Source: Actinomycetes bacterium
Lineage (GTDB): Bacteria > Actinomycetota > Actinomycetes > Nanopelagicales > Nanopelagicaceae
Reading direction: 5' to 3'
Assembly (NCBI GenBank): GCA_014190175.1
Contig: BJFZ01000004.1
Location: 10,947 to 74,946, forward strand
DNA: 64,000 nt
Numbering within the stretch: the first letter of the stretch is position 1; the number at the start of each line of letters is the position of its first letter. The notes beneath the pieces were generated by a model. That model ran no database searches, had not been told where the DNA came from, and saw only the letters and a program-made list of their open reading frames with translations. A program made the translations under genes and the position numbers. Shown piece after piece: positions 45,382 through 54,219 of this stretch.

Positions 45382-46197
45382 TTAAATAGGTGGATCAAAT
45401 ATAAACAATGTTCCGGAGAATCCACCGTCAACTGGTATTGCGATACCAGTAACAAAATCCGAGGCTGCACTTCCTAAAAATCCGGCCACACCCTCAAAAT
45501 CTGACCCCGTTCCCCACCTATTTGCCGGCGTGCGTTGCATAACTTGCTGCTCAAGTCCTGGGATTGAACGGGATTGGGTTGTCATTTCGGTTTTCACCCA
45601 TCCCGGGAGAACAGCATTTACTTGAATATTATCAGCACCCCAAGCTACTGCTAAAGATTTGGCTAATTGAACTACTGCACCTTTTGTAGCCGCATATGCA
45701 GAAGTTATCCCAAATCCAAAGATGCTTGTCATAGAGCCAATAGTGATTATTTTTCCGCCACCACGCTTTTTCATTTCTGGATAAACGGCTTGGCAGCACT
45801 CGAAAACCGCAGTTAAATTTGTATCTAAAACATCTTTCCAATCTGCTTTAGAAAAATCTTCTGGTCTTTTGCGAATAGTTATACCTGCATTAGCAACTAA
45901 AATATCAATTGAGCCAAGTTTTGCAACTGTATCAATTACGGCTTGATCAATATCTGCTCGAATATTTACATCTACTTTGAATGCAACTGCTCGTACTCCA
46001 AGGGATTCAAGTTCAGCTACCGCTTTGGCACTTTTTTCGAGGTTGCGCGACCAGATCGCGATATTTGCACCAGATTTAGCAAATCCCCGCGCAAATCCAA
46101 GACCAATTCCACCATTTCCACCAGTGACTACGGCAACTTTGCCCTGCAAGTCAAAGGCGGATGATGACATTGATGACATTGATGACATTGATGACAT
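45382..46197 (-). CDS. Short-chain dehydrogenase/reductase (SDR) family oxidoreductase
   Basis: About 261-271 residues with a classical SDR fold. The cofactor motif is T-G-G-N-G-G-I-G-L-G, N-A-G-I-T is present, the catalytic set is Ser of I-G-S-M-T and Y-A-A-T-K, and P-G-W-V-K-T-E follows. S-R-N-L after the second strand favours NADP(H) or dual use. It resembles gluconate/2-deoxygluconate dehydrogenases, but the substrate is not certain. Four tandem Met-Ser-Ser codons open the frame, so four in-frame ATG starts exist (46197, 46188, 46179, 46170). It lies nine bases after clpC and five before the Rieske fusion. Confidence 0.9.
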   Translation of the reverse strand: MSSMSSMSSMSSSAFDLQGKVAVVTGGNGGIGLGFARGFAKSGANIAIWSRNLEKSAKAVAELESLGVRAVAFKVDVNIRADIDQAVIDTVAKLGSIDILVANAGITIRKRPEDFSKADWKDVLDTNLTAVFECCQAVYPEMKKRGGGKIITIGSMTSIFGFGITSAYAATKGAVVQLAKSLAVAWGADNIQVNAVLPGWVKTEMTTQSRSIPGLEQQVMQRTPANRWGTGSDFEGVAGFLGSAASDFVTGIAIPVDGGFSGTLFIFDPPI

Positions 46198-46206
46198 TAA
46201 TGACAG
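46162..46206. repeat. 9-bp tandem repeat TGATGACAT spanning the SDR start
   Basis: Four perfect copies at 46162-46170, 46171-46179, 46180-46188 and 46189-46197, then a decayed fifth, TAATGACAG, at 46198-46206 reaching the clpC stop. Each copy supplies an ATG on the minus strand, so slippage changes the number of start codons without breaking frame. Confidence 0.95.
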
Positions 46207-48708
46207 TTAAACTGCTGGAGTTTCGGCCAGATCCTCAGGTGTGTTGGGTGTTGAAATCTTTGGTTCACCAGTAAAAGTGAACTTCGCGTCAACTCCTTCG
46301 CCTTCAGTATCAACAACGATAATTTCACCGGCTTTAAGTTCACCAAATAAAATCTTCTCAGAGAGAATATCTTCAATCTCTCGTTGAATGGTTCGGCGTA
46401 ATGGACGTGCTCCCATTACTGGGTCATAACCGCGGGATGCGATCAATGCCTTTGCGGAAGGTTTCAATTCGATACCCATATCTTTGGCCTTCAACCGCTC
46501 ATCAAGTAACGCAATCATCAAATCAACAATTTGGACAATCTCTGCCTCTGTCAATTGATGGAAGACAACTATCTCGTCAATACGGTTTAAAAATTCTGGA
46601 CGGAAATGGGCTTTAAGTTCATCAGTAACTTTATTGCGCATCCGCTCATAAGAGGTTTGTGAATCGCCACTATTAGCAAAACCAAGTCCAGCACCCTTTG
46701 AAATATCACGAGTTCCAAGGTTTGTAGTCATGATGATGATTGTGTTTTTAAAATCTACAACACGACCTTGCGCATCTGTTAAACGTCCATCTTCAAGAAC
46801 TTGTAGCAAGGAGTTGAAAATATCTGGATGTGCTTTTTCAATCTCATCAAAGAGCACAACAGAGAATGGACGGCGCCGAACTTTCTCGGTGAGTTGTCCG
46901 CCCTCGTCATAACCAACATATCCTGGAGGTGAACCAAATAACCGTGAAACAGTATGGCGTTCGGCGTACTCACTCATATCAAGTTGAATAAGTGCATCTG
47001 CATCACCAAATAAGAAACTAGCCAAAGTGCGTGATAGTTCAGTCTTACCAACGCCAGAAGGACCGGCGAAGATAAATGAGCCGCCCGGACGTTTAGGATC
47101 TTTCAATCCTGCTCGTGCACGACGAATCGCTTGTGAAAGTGCCTTAATGGCTTGATCTTGGCCAATTACCCGTTTGTGCAATTCATCTTCCATGCGTAAC
47201 AAACGTGAGGTCTCTTCCTCAGTCAACTTCACAATCGGAATTCCGGTAGCTGCAGCAAGAACTTCAGCAATCTCTTCTTCGCCAACAACTGAAACCTGGT
47301 CTAAATCTCCAGCTTTCCATTGCTTCTCGCGCTCACTTTTTTCTTGAATCAGAGTTTTTTCTTTATCGCGAAGTGAGGCTGCTTTTTCAAAATCTTGTCC
47401 ATCAATTGCCGACTCTTTTTCGCGTCGAACATTTGCGATGCGATCATCAAACTCACGTAAATCAGGTGGTGCTGTCATGCGCTTGATACGCAGACGAGAT
47501 CCGGCTTCATCAATAAGGTCAATTGCTTTATCTGGCAAGAAGCGATCTGAAACATAACGATCTGCCAAAGTAGCAGCCGCAACTAAAGCTGTATCTGTAA
47601 TTGAAACATGGTGATGTGACTCGTAACGATCACGAAGTCCTTTTAAAATCTCGATGGTGTGAGTTACGGATGGTTCAGCAACTTGAATTGGCTGAAAACG
47701 TCGCTCAAGTGCAGCATCTTTTTCTAAATGTTTGCGGTATTCATCAAGAGTCGTGGCACCAATTGTCTGAAGTTCGCCACGTGCCAACATCGGTTTTAAA
47801 ATGCTTGCCGCATCAATTGCACCTTCGGCTGCACCTGCTCCTACCAATGTGTGAATTTCATCGATGAACAAAATAATGTCACCACGGGTGCGAATCTCTT
47901 TCAATACTTTCTTCAAGCGCTCTTCAAAATCTCCACGGTAGCGACTTCCAGCAACTAACGCACCAAGATCTAGTGAATAGATTTGTTTATCTTTAATAGT
48001 TTCTGGAACTAAGTTTTTAACAATCGCCTGAGCAAGTCCTTCAACCACCGCGGTTTTACCAACGCCTGGTTCACCAATTAATACTGGGTTATTTTTTGTA
48101 CGACGGGAAAGAATTTGCATTACGCGTTCAATCTCTTTTTCGCGACCAATTACCGGATCGAGTTTTCCTTCCCGAGCAGCAGCAGTTAAGTTGCGACCAA
48201 ATTGATCAAGCACAAGTGAAGTAGATGGAGTTCCTTCAGCAGGACCGCTAGAAGTTGCGGCCTCTTTGCCTTGATAACCTGAAAGCAATTGAATTACTTG
48301 TTGACGTACACGATTTAAATCTGCGCCAAGTTTTACCAAAACTTGAGCAGCAACGCCTTCGCCTTCACGAATTAAACCAAGCAAAATATGTTCGGTGCCA
48401 ATGTAGTTGTGTCCGAGTTGCAAAGCTTCACGAAGTGAAAGTTCTAATACTTTTTTAGCGCGTGGAGTAAATGGAATATGTCCACTTGGTGCTTGTTGGC
48501 CTTGACCAATAATCTCTTCAACTTGTGCACGAACTGCCTCAAGTGAAATCCCAAGTGATTCAAGCGCTTTTGCGGCTACACCTTCACCTTCGTGAATTAA
48601 GCCAAGCAAAATGTGCTCAGTGCCGATGTAATTGTGATTGAGCATGCGAGCTTCTTCTTGGGCGAGTACAACTACTCGTCTGGCTCGGTCAGTAAACCGC
48701 TCAAACAT
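46207..48708 (-). CDS. clpC: ATP-dependent Clp protease ATP-binding subunit ClpC
   Basis: 833-residue Hsp100 unfoldase that feeds proteins into ClpP. In order: two Clp-N repeats ([11 protein letters not shown] and [10 protein letters not shown], each with [11 protein letters not shown]); AAA-1 with Walker A G-E-P-G-V-G-K-T; a UVR/coiled-coil section near 420-470; AAA-2 with G-P-S-G-V-G-K-T and the D2 small domain. The start M-F-E-R-F-T at 48708 is chosen: AGAGGAG lies six bases upstream and homologues begin here; an upstream TTG at 48759 would add 17 residues and destroy the leader. The leader contains nested inverted repeats. Confidence 0.96.
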   Translation of the reverse strand: MFERFTDRARRVVVLAQEEARMLNHNYIGTEHILLGLIHEGEGVAAKALESLGISLEAVRAQVEEIIGQGQQAPSGHIPFTPRAKKVLELSLREALQLGHNYIGTEHILLGLIREGEGVAAQVLVKLGADLNRVRQQVIQLLSGYQGKEAATSSGPAEGTPSTSLVLDQFGRNLTAAAREGKLDPVIGREKEIERVMQILSRRTKNNPVLIGEPGVGKTAVVEGLAQAIVKNLVPETIKDKQIYSLDLGALVAGSRYRGDFEERLKKVLKEIRTRGDIILFIDEIHTLVGAGAAEGAIDAASILKPMLARGELQTIGATTLDEYRKHLEKDAALERRFQPIQVAEPSVTHTIEILKGLRDRYESHHHVSITDTALVAAATLADRYVSDRFLPDKAIDLIDEAGSRLRIKRMTAPPDLREFDDRIANVRREKESAIDGQDFEKAASLRDKEKTLIQEKSEREKQWKAGDLDQVSVVGEEEIAEVLAAATGIPIVKLTEEETSRLLRMEDELHKRVIGQDQAIKALSQAIRRARAGLKDPKRPGGSFIFAGPSGVGKTELSRTLASFLFGDADALIQLDMSEYAERHTVSRLFGSPPGYVGYDEGGQLTEKVRRRPFSVVLFDEIEKAHPDIFNSLLQVLEDGRLTDAQGRVVDFKNTIIIMTTNLGTRDISKGAGLGFANSGDSQTSYERMRNKVTDELKAHFRPEFLNRIDEIVVFHQLTEAEIVQIVDLMIALLDERLKAKDMGIELKPSAKALIASRGYDPVMGARPLRRTIQREIEDILSEKILFGELKAGEIIVVDTEGEGVDAKFTFTGEPKISTPNTPEDLAETPAV

Positions 48709-48728
48709 GGCAACTCCTCTAACTATGT

Positions 48729-48790
48729 AATGTGCCCCTTTGCGTGGGTACATCTCCAAGCCTAATCATCTCTTACTTAGGCGGCACATT
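48729..48790 (-). promoter_or_regulatory. Structured leader or operator upstream of clpC
   Basis: On the minus strand, AATGTGCC (48790-48783) pairs perfectly with GGCACATT (48736-48729), and directly inside it GCCTAA (48782-48777) pairs with TTAGGC (48765-48760) around an 11-base loop. A 23-base single-stranded stretch closes the element. It ends about ten bases before the clpC Shine-Dalgarno. It could be a 5' UTR fold controlling translation or a protein-binding palindrome. It does not match CIRCE, HAIR or the riboswitch classes I know. Confidence 0.45.
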
Positions 48791-48886
48791 GGATGGTATT
48801 TCTTTTAACGCTCAATTGGGCTCAAATATGCCCTCCGAGCCACTTTGAAATTGCTGGTCCACCAGATCTAGCCAAAATCCCGAAAT

Positions 48887-48911
48887 CTGCCCCAATCCAT
48901 AGTTTGGGCAG
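48887..48911 (-). terminator. Probable terminator hairpin after the acetyltransferase gene
   Basis: CTGCCCCAA (48887-48895) and TTTGGGCAG (48903-48911) form a nine-pair stem with one mismatch and a 7-base loop, 15 bases after the stop at 48927. The following minus-strand bases are only partly T-rich, so it may be a weak or factor-aided terminator separating the lysS transcript from clpC. Confidence 0.45.
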
Positions 48912-48926
48912 GGATCCTCCAAATCC

Positions 48927-49424
48927 TTAAAGCAGCCGCAACATTCTGGTGTTCCCCAGAGTGTTTGGCTTCACACTCTCTAGCTCCAAGAATTCAGCAA
49001 TACCCGCATCGTATGAGAGCAAAAGCTCTTGGTAAACGGCTGGATCAACAGGGGTTCCTTGAATTTCCACAAATCCATGTCTACTAAAGAAATCTGTTTC
49101 AAATGTTAAACAGAAAATTCTTTTTACTCCAAGTTCGATTGCACGAGTTGTGATGTGCTCCATTATTTGCGACCCGATACCAGCGCCTCGATATTTTTCA
49201 ATAACAGCCATCGTTCGCACTTCTGCTAAATCTTCCCAAAGAATATGCAGTGCGCCGCAACCAATAACTTCGCCATCTATTTCAGCAACTGTAAATTCCT
49301 GAACAGATTCATAAAGAGTTACTGTCTCTTTTGTAAGTAGTCTGCGGCCAAGTGCATAAGTATCGATAATTTGTCGAAGTTTTTTAATGTCACTTGTGCG
49401 AGCTGGACGGATTATTGGATTCAT
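48927..49424 (-). CDS. argA: Amino-acid N-acetyltransferase, short actinobacterial ArgA type
   Basis: 165-residue GNAT enzyme. It closely follows the M. tuberculosis Rv2747 pattern: R-P-A-R-T-S-D-I near the start, V-T-L-Y-E-S-V-Q-E-F, G-C-G-A-L-H-I-L-W-E-D-L, the acetyl-CoA loop K-Y-R-G-A-G-I-G, F-E-T-D-F-F-S-R-H-G-F, and the ending V-K-P-N-T-L-G-N-T-R-M. That family acetylates glutamate (or glutamine) at the first step of arginine synthesis and lacks the kinase-like domain of E. coli ArgA. Its ATG overlaps the lysS stop (ATGA). Arginine genes are not nearby. Confidence 0.85.
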   Translation of the reverse strand: MNPIIRPARTSDIKKLRQIIDTYALGRRLLTKETVTLYESVQEFTVAEIDGEVIGCGALHILWEDLAEVRTMAVIEKYRGAGIGSQIMEHITTRAIELGVKRIFCLTFETDFFSRHGFVEIQGTPVDPAVYQELLLSYDAGIAEFLELESVKPNTLGNTRMLRLL

Positions 49425-50938
49425 TCTGGTTTCACTAGTGGAAATAAAATAGTTTCCCGAATTCCAAGACCAGTTATTGCCATCAACAATCTATCTACAC
49501 CCATGCCCATCCCTCCCAGTGGCGGCATTCCAAATTCAAGAGCGCGTAAAAAATCCTCATCTAAGACCATGGCTTCAACATCACCTTTTGCACCAAGTGC
49601 TGCTTGTGCTACTAACCGCTCACGTTGAATAACTGGATCTGTTAATTCGGAGTAACCAGTTGCAAGTTCGAAACCATCAATATATAAATCCCATTTCTCA
49701 GCGACACCTGGGATATCTCGATGTGATCGAACCAGTGGTGATGTGTCCAACGGAAATCCCATAACAAAGGTTGGAGTTTTCAACTCTGGCCTAACTAAAT
49801 GTTCAAACAATTCTTCTAGCAATTTTCCGGTGATCCATTTTGGATCAACTGATAAGCCGACCTTTTTTGCTAATTCAATTAGCTCATCATGAGAAGTCAT
49901 TGCGGTAACTTCTACGCCAACTGCTTTAGAAACAGATCCGTACAGTGAAATCTGATCCCACTTTCCACCTAAATCACTTTCCCGCCCATCAAAATGTGTG
50001 ACTGTTGTAGATCCACAACTTGCAATTGCTGCTTCTTGCACTAATGCCCTTGTTAACTCAATCATCGAATTCCAATCTCCATAAGATTGGTAAGACTCGA
50101 TCATTGCAAACTCTGGCGAGTGTGAAGAGTCAGCGCCTTCATTTCTGAAATTTCGGTTGATTTCGAAAACTCGCTCAATACCACCAACAATGCAACGTTT
50201 TAAATAAAGTTCTGGTGCAATTCTAAGAAAAAGTTCCATGTCATAGGCGTTAATGTGAGTCTTAAATGGTCGGGCAGCAGCTCCGCCGTGTAATACCTGC
50301 AACATTGGGGTTTCGACTTCAATAAAATCTCGCTGGGAAAATGTGTCGCGAAGAGATTTCATTACAACTGGTCGTAAGCGGGCATTTGATCTGGCTTCTG
50401 GTCTAACTATTAAATCCACATAACGCATCCGAACCCGGGTCTCTTCAGATAAAGGTTTATGTTCTACCGGTAGCGGACGTAAAGTTTTAGCTGCCATATT
50501 CCAAGAAGTTGCCAGAATTGAAAGTTCGCCGCGTTTTGACGTGATTATTTCACCGGTGACACTTACAAAATCTCCAATATCTACAAAGGTTTTCCATTGT
50601 CCCAAAACTTCTTCGCCAACTTTGTCTAGCGAGAACATCGCTTGTAATTCAGTTCCATCACCTTCACGCAAAGTTGCAAAACATAATTTTCCAGTATCCC
50701 GCTTAAAGATAACTCGACCACTCAAGCTCTCTGTTACCCCAGTTTTTACATCTATTTCTAGATCAGCAAACTTTTCTCGTATCGATTTAAGTGAAGAGGT
50801 GCGTGGAACCGAAACTGGATAAGGCGCAACCCCTGAGGAAATTAAAGATTCTCTTTTTTCATGTCGGATTCGAATCTGCTCTGGCAGATCATCCACTTCG
50901 GCGCTGCTATTGCTTTCCTGCGCACCTTTTTCGCTCAT
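49421..50938 (-). CDS. lysS: Lysyl-tRNA synthetase, class II
   Basis: 505 residues; charges tRNA-Lys. An OB-fold anticodon domain (residues 60-165, S-L-S-G-R-V-I-F-K-R) precedes the class II core with motif 1 (F-I-E-V-E-T-P-M-L), motif 2 (F-R-N-E-G-A-D-S-S-H-S-P-E-F) and motif 3 (G-M-G-M-G-V-D-R-L). The N-terminal 18 residues are acidic and variable. Although it follows coaX by only 18 bases, TACCCT lies six bases before its ATG, suggesting its own leaderless promoter. Confidence 0.96.
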   Translation of the reverse strand: MSEKGAQESNSSAEVDDLPEQIRIRHEKRESLISSGVAPYPVSVPRTSSLKSIREKFADLEIDVKTGVTESLSGRVIFKRDTGKLCFATLREGDGTELQAMFSLDKVGEEVLGQWKTFVDIGDFVSVTGEIITSKRGELSILATSWNMAAKTLRPLPVEHKPLSEETRVRMRYVDLIVRPEARSNARLRPVVMKSLRDTFSQRDFIEVETPMLQVLHGGAAARPFKTHINAYDMELFLRIAPELYLKRCIVGGIERVFEINRNFRNEGADSSHSPEFAMIESYQSYGDWNSMIELTRALVQEAAIASCGSTTVTHFDGRESDLGGKWDQISLYGSVSKAVGVEVTAMTSHDELIELAKKVGLSVDPKWITGKLLEELFEHLVRPELKTPTFVMGFPLDTSPLVRSHRDIPGVAEKWDLYIDGFELATGYSELTDPVIQRERLVAQAALGAKGDVEAMVLDEDFLRALEFGMPPLGGMGMGVDRLLMAITGLGIRETILFPLVKPE

Positions 50939-50944
50939 GGGTAG

Positions 50945-50950
50945 AGGGTA
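50945..50950 (-). promoter_or_regulatory. Candidate -10 box, leaderless start of lysS
   Basis: TACCCT on the minus strand, six bases before ATG 50938, inside the 18-base coaX-lysS gap. No Shine-Dalgarno is seen there. Confidence 0.4.
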
Positions 50951-50956
50951 CCGGTT

Positions 50957-51718
50957 CTAGTGGTTTCGCTCATGCACCAAGCGAAGGCCAATCAAGGTCA
51001 AATCTGGTTCGTGAAAATCAATGGTTTCACAAATTCCAATAACTAAGGTTGCCAATCCGCCAGTAGCAACTACCGTGATTCCATCTACATCAAGTTCGTC
51101 ACTAATCCGCCTTACCAAGCCATCCACCTGTCCAGCAAAGCCATAAATTGTTCCAGATTGCAAAGCTTCGACAGTATTTTTCCCAATAACTGATTTCGGT
51201 TTAATTAATTCAACTTTTCTAAGTTGTGCAGCTCGAGCCGCTAACGCCTCAACAGAGATTTCAATTCCGGGTGCAAGTGCCCCGCCTAAAAATTCCCCTT
51301 TCGCTGATACAACATCAAAATTAGTAGAGGTACCAAAATCAACAACAATTACTGGACCGTTTTCACCAAACATCTCATGAGCGGCCAATGTATTTGCGAT
51401 TCGATCTGATCCAATCTCCTTTGGATTATCTACAAGCAGCGGAACGCCGGTTTTAATACCAGGTTCAAGTATGGTCGATGGTGTTTGCGCGTAATGCCTC
51501 GAAAGCATTGTGCGTAATTCACGCAGAACTGCCGGCACTGTTGAACATAGCGAGATACCACTTACCTCAAAATCTTCTACTAAAGAGCGGTATTTAATCC
51601 ACAACTCATCAGCGGTGTCACGTGGATCTGTCTTAACTCGCCATGAATGTAAAATCTTTTGATCATCAAAAATTCCTAAGACTGTGTTGGTATTCCCAAC
51701 ATCTATGGTTAGTAACAT
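50957..51718 (-). CDS. coaX: Type III pantothenate kinase
   Basis: 253 residues; phosphorylates pantothenate at the first step of coenzyme A synthesis. The ASKHA-fold phosphate loop is L-T-I-D-V-G-N-T-N-T-V-L-G near the N-terminus, with P-K-E-I-G-S-D-R-I-A-N near 105 and V-V-D-F-G-T-S-T-N-F near 128. It follows nadC by one base, and panC, which makes its substrate, is two genes further upstream in the same operon. Confidence 0.95.
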   Translation of the reverse strand: MLLTIDVGNTNTVLGIFDDQKILHSWRVKTDPRDTADELWIKYRSLVEDFEVSGISLCSTVPAVLRELRTMLSRHYAQTPSTILEPGIKTGVPLLVDNPKEIGSDRIANTLAAHEMFGENGPVIVVDFGTSTNFDVVSAKGEFLGGALAPGIEISVEALAARAAQLRKVELIKPKSVIGKNTVEALQSGTIYGFAGQVDGLVRRISDELDVDGITVVATGGLATLVIGICETIDFHEPDLTLIGLRLVHERNH

Positions 51719-51719
51719 T

Positions 51720-52613
51720 TTATTTATCCTTAACTTTAAGATCTAATCCGATATCAAGAATTGCAGCAGAGTGGGTTAGCGCACCTATCGCAATAAAATC
51801 AACTCCACTTGACGCATATTCGCGTGCGTTCTCTAAAGTGATTCCTCCTGATGCTTCAAGTTTTGTTCGGTTAGCACATTGTGCAACCGCTACTTTGCAT
51901 TCCTTTGATGACATGTTGTCTAGCAAAATTAAATCTACTTTGCCCGCTATCGCTTCTTCCATTTGGTCTAAACGATCAATCTCAACTTCGATAGAAAGGT
52001 TTGGAAATTTACTTCGCACCTCGTAAATTGCCTTTGTAATACTTCCCGTTGCCGCGATGTGATTATCTTTTATGAGAGCGGCGTCAGATAAGTTCATCCG
52101 ATGATTTGTGGCCCCTCCCATTCGGACTGCAAACTTTTCAATTTCTCGCCATCCTGGTGTGGTTTTCCGAGTATCGCGAATTATGCAACCTGTTCCTTTT
52201 ACGGCTTCGACCCAAATATTTGAAATGGTTGCAACACCTGATAGCCGCGAAAGAAAATTTAACGCGGTTCGCTCTGCAAAAAGTAAATCGGTAACTTTTC
52301 CAGTAGCTTCAAAAATCAATTCTCCCGCTTTAACTTTGCTTCCTTCGGGAATTTGCTTAGCAAAAGTAATTGCAGAGTTTCCAGCAATTTCAAGCACGGC
52401 TTGTGCAGCAAAGATTCCAGCAACAACGCCAGCCTTTCTGGCATTAAATTGGGCAACTGCTATTTGATTAGCTGGGATCGTTGCAACTGTTGTTGCATCT
52501 AAACCACTGCCCAAATCTTCTCGAAGCGCTGCATCGACCAATACTTCAAATGGTTGCGGTGATATTTTGTGCTCCAGCATTGTTGCAACAAGTTGATTAG
52601 ATAACCTACTCAT
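51720..52613 (-). CDS. nadC: Nicotinate-nucleotide pyrophosphorylase (quinolinate phosphoribosyltransferase)
   Basis: 297 residues; converts quinolinate and PRPP to nicotinate mononucleotide. Diagnostic motifs are E-D-L-G-S-G-L-D-A-T-T near residue 33, R-K-T-T-P-G-W-R near 150, and H-R-M-N-L-S-D-A-A-L-I-K-D-N-H. E-A-S-G-G-I marks the C-terminal barrel. It overlaps nadB by eight bases. nadA, which is needed between NadB and NadC, is not in the window. Confidence 0.95.
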   Translation of the reverse strand: MSRLSNQLVATMLEHKISPQPFEVLVDAALREDLGSGLDATTVATIPANQIAVAQFNARKAGVVAGIFAAQAVLEIAGNSAITFAKQIPEGSKVKAGELIFEATGKVTDLLFAERTALNFLSRLSGVATISNIWVEAVKGTGCIIRDTRKTTPGWREIEKFAVRMGGATNHRMNLSDAALIKDNHIAATGSITKAIYEVRSKFPNLSIEVEIDRLDQMEEAIAGKVDLILLDNMSSKECKVAVAQCANRTKLEASGGITLENAREYASSGVDFIAIGALTHSAAILDIGLDLKVKDK

Positions 52614-54219
52614 TAATCACCTTTTCTAAATTGTGAAGGTAATTTCCGGCTATATCCATTTCTTGTAAAATCCGCTGCTGCCATGAATCTAATGAGTTAG
52701 GGAAATCCTCTCGCCAATGTGATCCCCGAGTCTCTTCTCTAATTAGCGCTGAGCGCACTAAAACATTTGCCAAACAATGCAAATTAGTTACTTCCCAAGC
52801 CTCAACGCAAGGTTGATCGGATGTTCTTTTCGCTAGTTGATTCAAGGTAGCCAATACCTCTTCTAAAGATTCTCTAGTTCTAATCACGCCAGCACCTTTG
52901 CTCATAGCATTAGCGATATCTGTTCTAATTGCAGGATCAAGCAAAATGCTCTTTGAATTATTTTCTACCGGCTCACCTTGAGCCGGTAGATTTACTTTTA
53001 AATCATCAGCAATTCTTGCTGCGAAAACTAATCCTTCTAATAAAGAGTTAGAAGCCAATCTATTTGCACCATGAACACCGGTACATGCTGTTTCACCACA
53101 TGCATATAACCCCAAAATACTTGAAAGTCCAGATAAATTGACGCGAACTCCACCGGAGGCGTAATGAGCAGCAGGTGCAACTGGAATTAAATCCTTTGCT
53201 GGATCAATATTATGATCTAAGCAAGATTGATAAATAGTTGGGAAACGTTCTGAAAAATTTGATACTGCACTTACATCAAGCCAGACATGATCACTTCCAT
53301 TTTTAATCATCTCGCGCATAATTACTTTTGCTACAACATCTCGCGGAGCCAAATCTGCTAATTCATGTGCGCCCTGCATAAAGCGAACGCCAGCATCATT
53401 AACTAAAACTGCACCTTCACCACGAACCGCTTCGCTAATAAGTGGTTGTTGGCCACTTGCATTATTACCAAGCCACATAACTGTTGGGTGAAATTGAATA
53501 AATTCAACATCGGCTATACCGGCCCCCGCACGTAATGCCAGTGCGACTCCATCTCCAGTTGAGACTGGAGGATTTGTGGTTTGGGCGAAGACTTGCCCTA
53601 ACCCTCCTGTTCCTAAAATCACCGCTCGTCCAAGTGCTCGACCCACACCATCACGACTACCTTGGCCAATAACATGCAATGTCACTCCACAAACTCGACC
53701 ATCATCGTCAACCAGAGCATCTAGTACGAGTGCATTCTCAATTAATTCAATTCCCTCATCTTGGGTTACGGCTACAAGTAGGGCTCGTGAAATTTCGGCC
53801 CCGGTTGCATCACCGCCAGCATGCAAGATGCGATTTCGATGGTGACCGCCTTCACGCGTTAATGCGATCTCACCACTTACCGATCTATCAAAAACTGCAC
53901 CTCTTGCAATTAATCTTTCAACAGCACCAGGGCCTTCGGAAACTAAAATCCTGACCGCTTCAACATCACAAAGTCCTGCCCCTGCAGCAATCGTGTCCGC
54001 TTCATGTTCTCTCGGTGAATCCCCTGGGCCGAGCGCCGCAGCGATTCCGCCTTGCGCCCATTTAGTGGAACCCGCATCAACGCGAGCTTTTGTTACTAAC
54101 AAAACAGATAATCCGTTAGCGCGAACTTGAAGAGCGGTAGTTAACCCTGCTATTCCTGATCCAACAATTATCACATCGGCTTTTATTGTCCAACCTGGGC
54201 TAGGTGCAAGTAATTTCAT
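52606..54219 (-). CDS. nadB: L-aspartate oxidase
   Basis: 537-residue flavoprotein that oxidises aspartate to iminoaspartate, the first step to NAD. FAD motif I-V-G-S-G-I-A-G-L-T-T is at residue 17; T-K-W-A-Q-G-G-I-A-A, G-G-H-H-R-N-R-I-L-H, E-F-I-Q-F-H-P-T and C-G-E-T-A-C-T-G-V-H-G-A-N-R are typical of the family and distinguish it from succinate dehydrogenase. It overlaps panC by four bases. Placement between panC and coaX is known in Streptomyces as I recall. Confidence 0.95.
   Translation of the reverse strand: MKLLAPSPGWTIKADVIIVGSGIAGLTTALQVRANGLSVLLVTKARVDAGSTKWAQGGIAAALGPGDSPREHEADTIAAGAGLCDVEAVRILVSEGPGAVERLIARGAVFDRSVSGEIALTREGGHHRNRILHAGGDATGAEISRALLVAVTQDEGIELIENALVLDALVDDDGRVCGVTLHVIGQGSRDGVGRALGRAVILGTGGLGQVFAQTTNPPVSTGDGVALALRAGAGIADVEFIQFHPTVMWLGNNASGQQPLISEAVRGEGAVLVNDAGVRFMQGAHELADLAPRDVVAKVIMREMIKNGSDHVWLDVSAVSNFSERFPTIYQSCLDHNIDPAKDLIPVAPAAHYASGGVRVNLSGLSSILGLYACGETACTGVHGANRLASNSLLEGLVFAARIADDLKVNLPAQGEPVENNSKSILLDPAIRTDIANAMSKGAGVIRTRESLEEVLATLNQLAKRTSDQPCVEAWEVTNLHCLANVLVRSALIREETRGSHWREDFPNSLDSWQQRILQEMDIAGNYLHNLEKVINE

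Noticed and set aside
48709..48759. Upstream TTG start for clpC adding 17 residues
   Set aside because: The ATG at 48708 has an AGAGGAG ribosome site and starts the conserved M-F-E-R-F-T; the longer start would translate the structured leader.
48709..48926. HAIR (HspR) or CIRCE site before clpC
   Set aside because: Neither CTTGAG-type nor TTAGCACTC-type inverted repeats are present; the repeats found there have different sequences.
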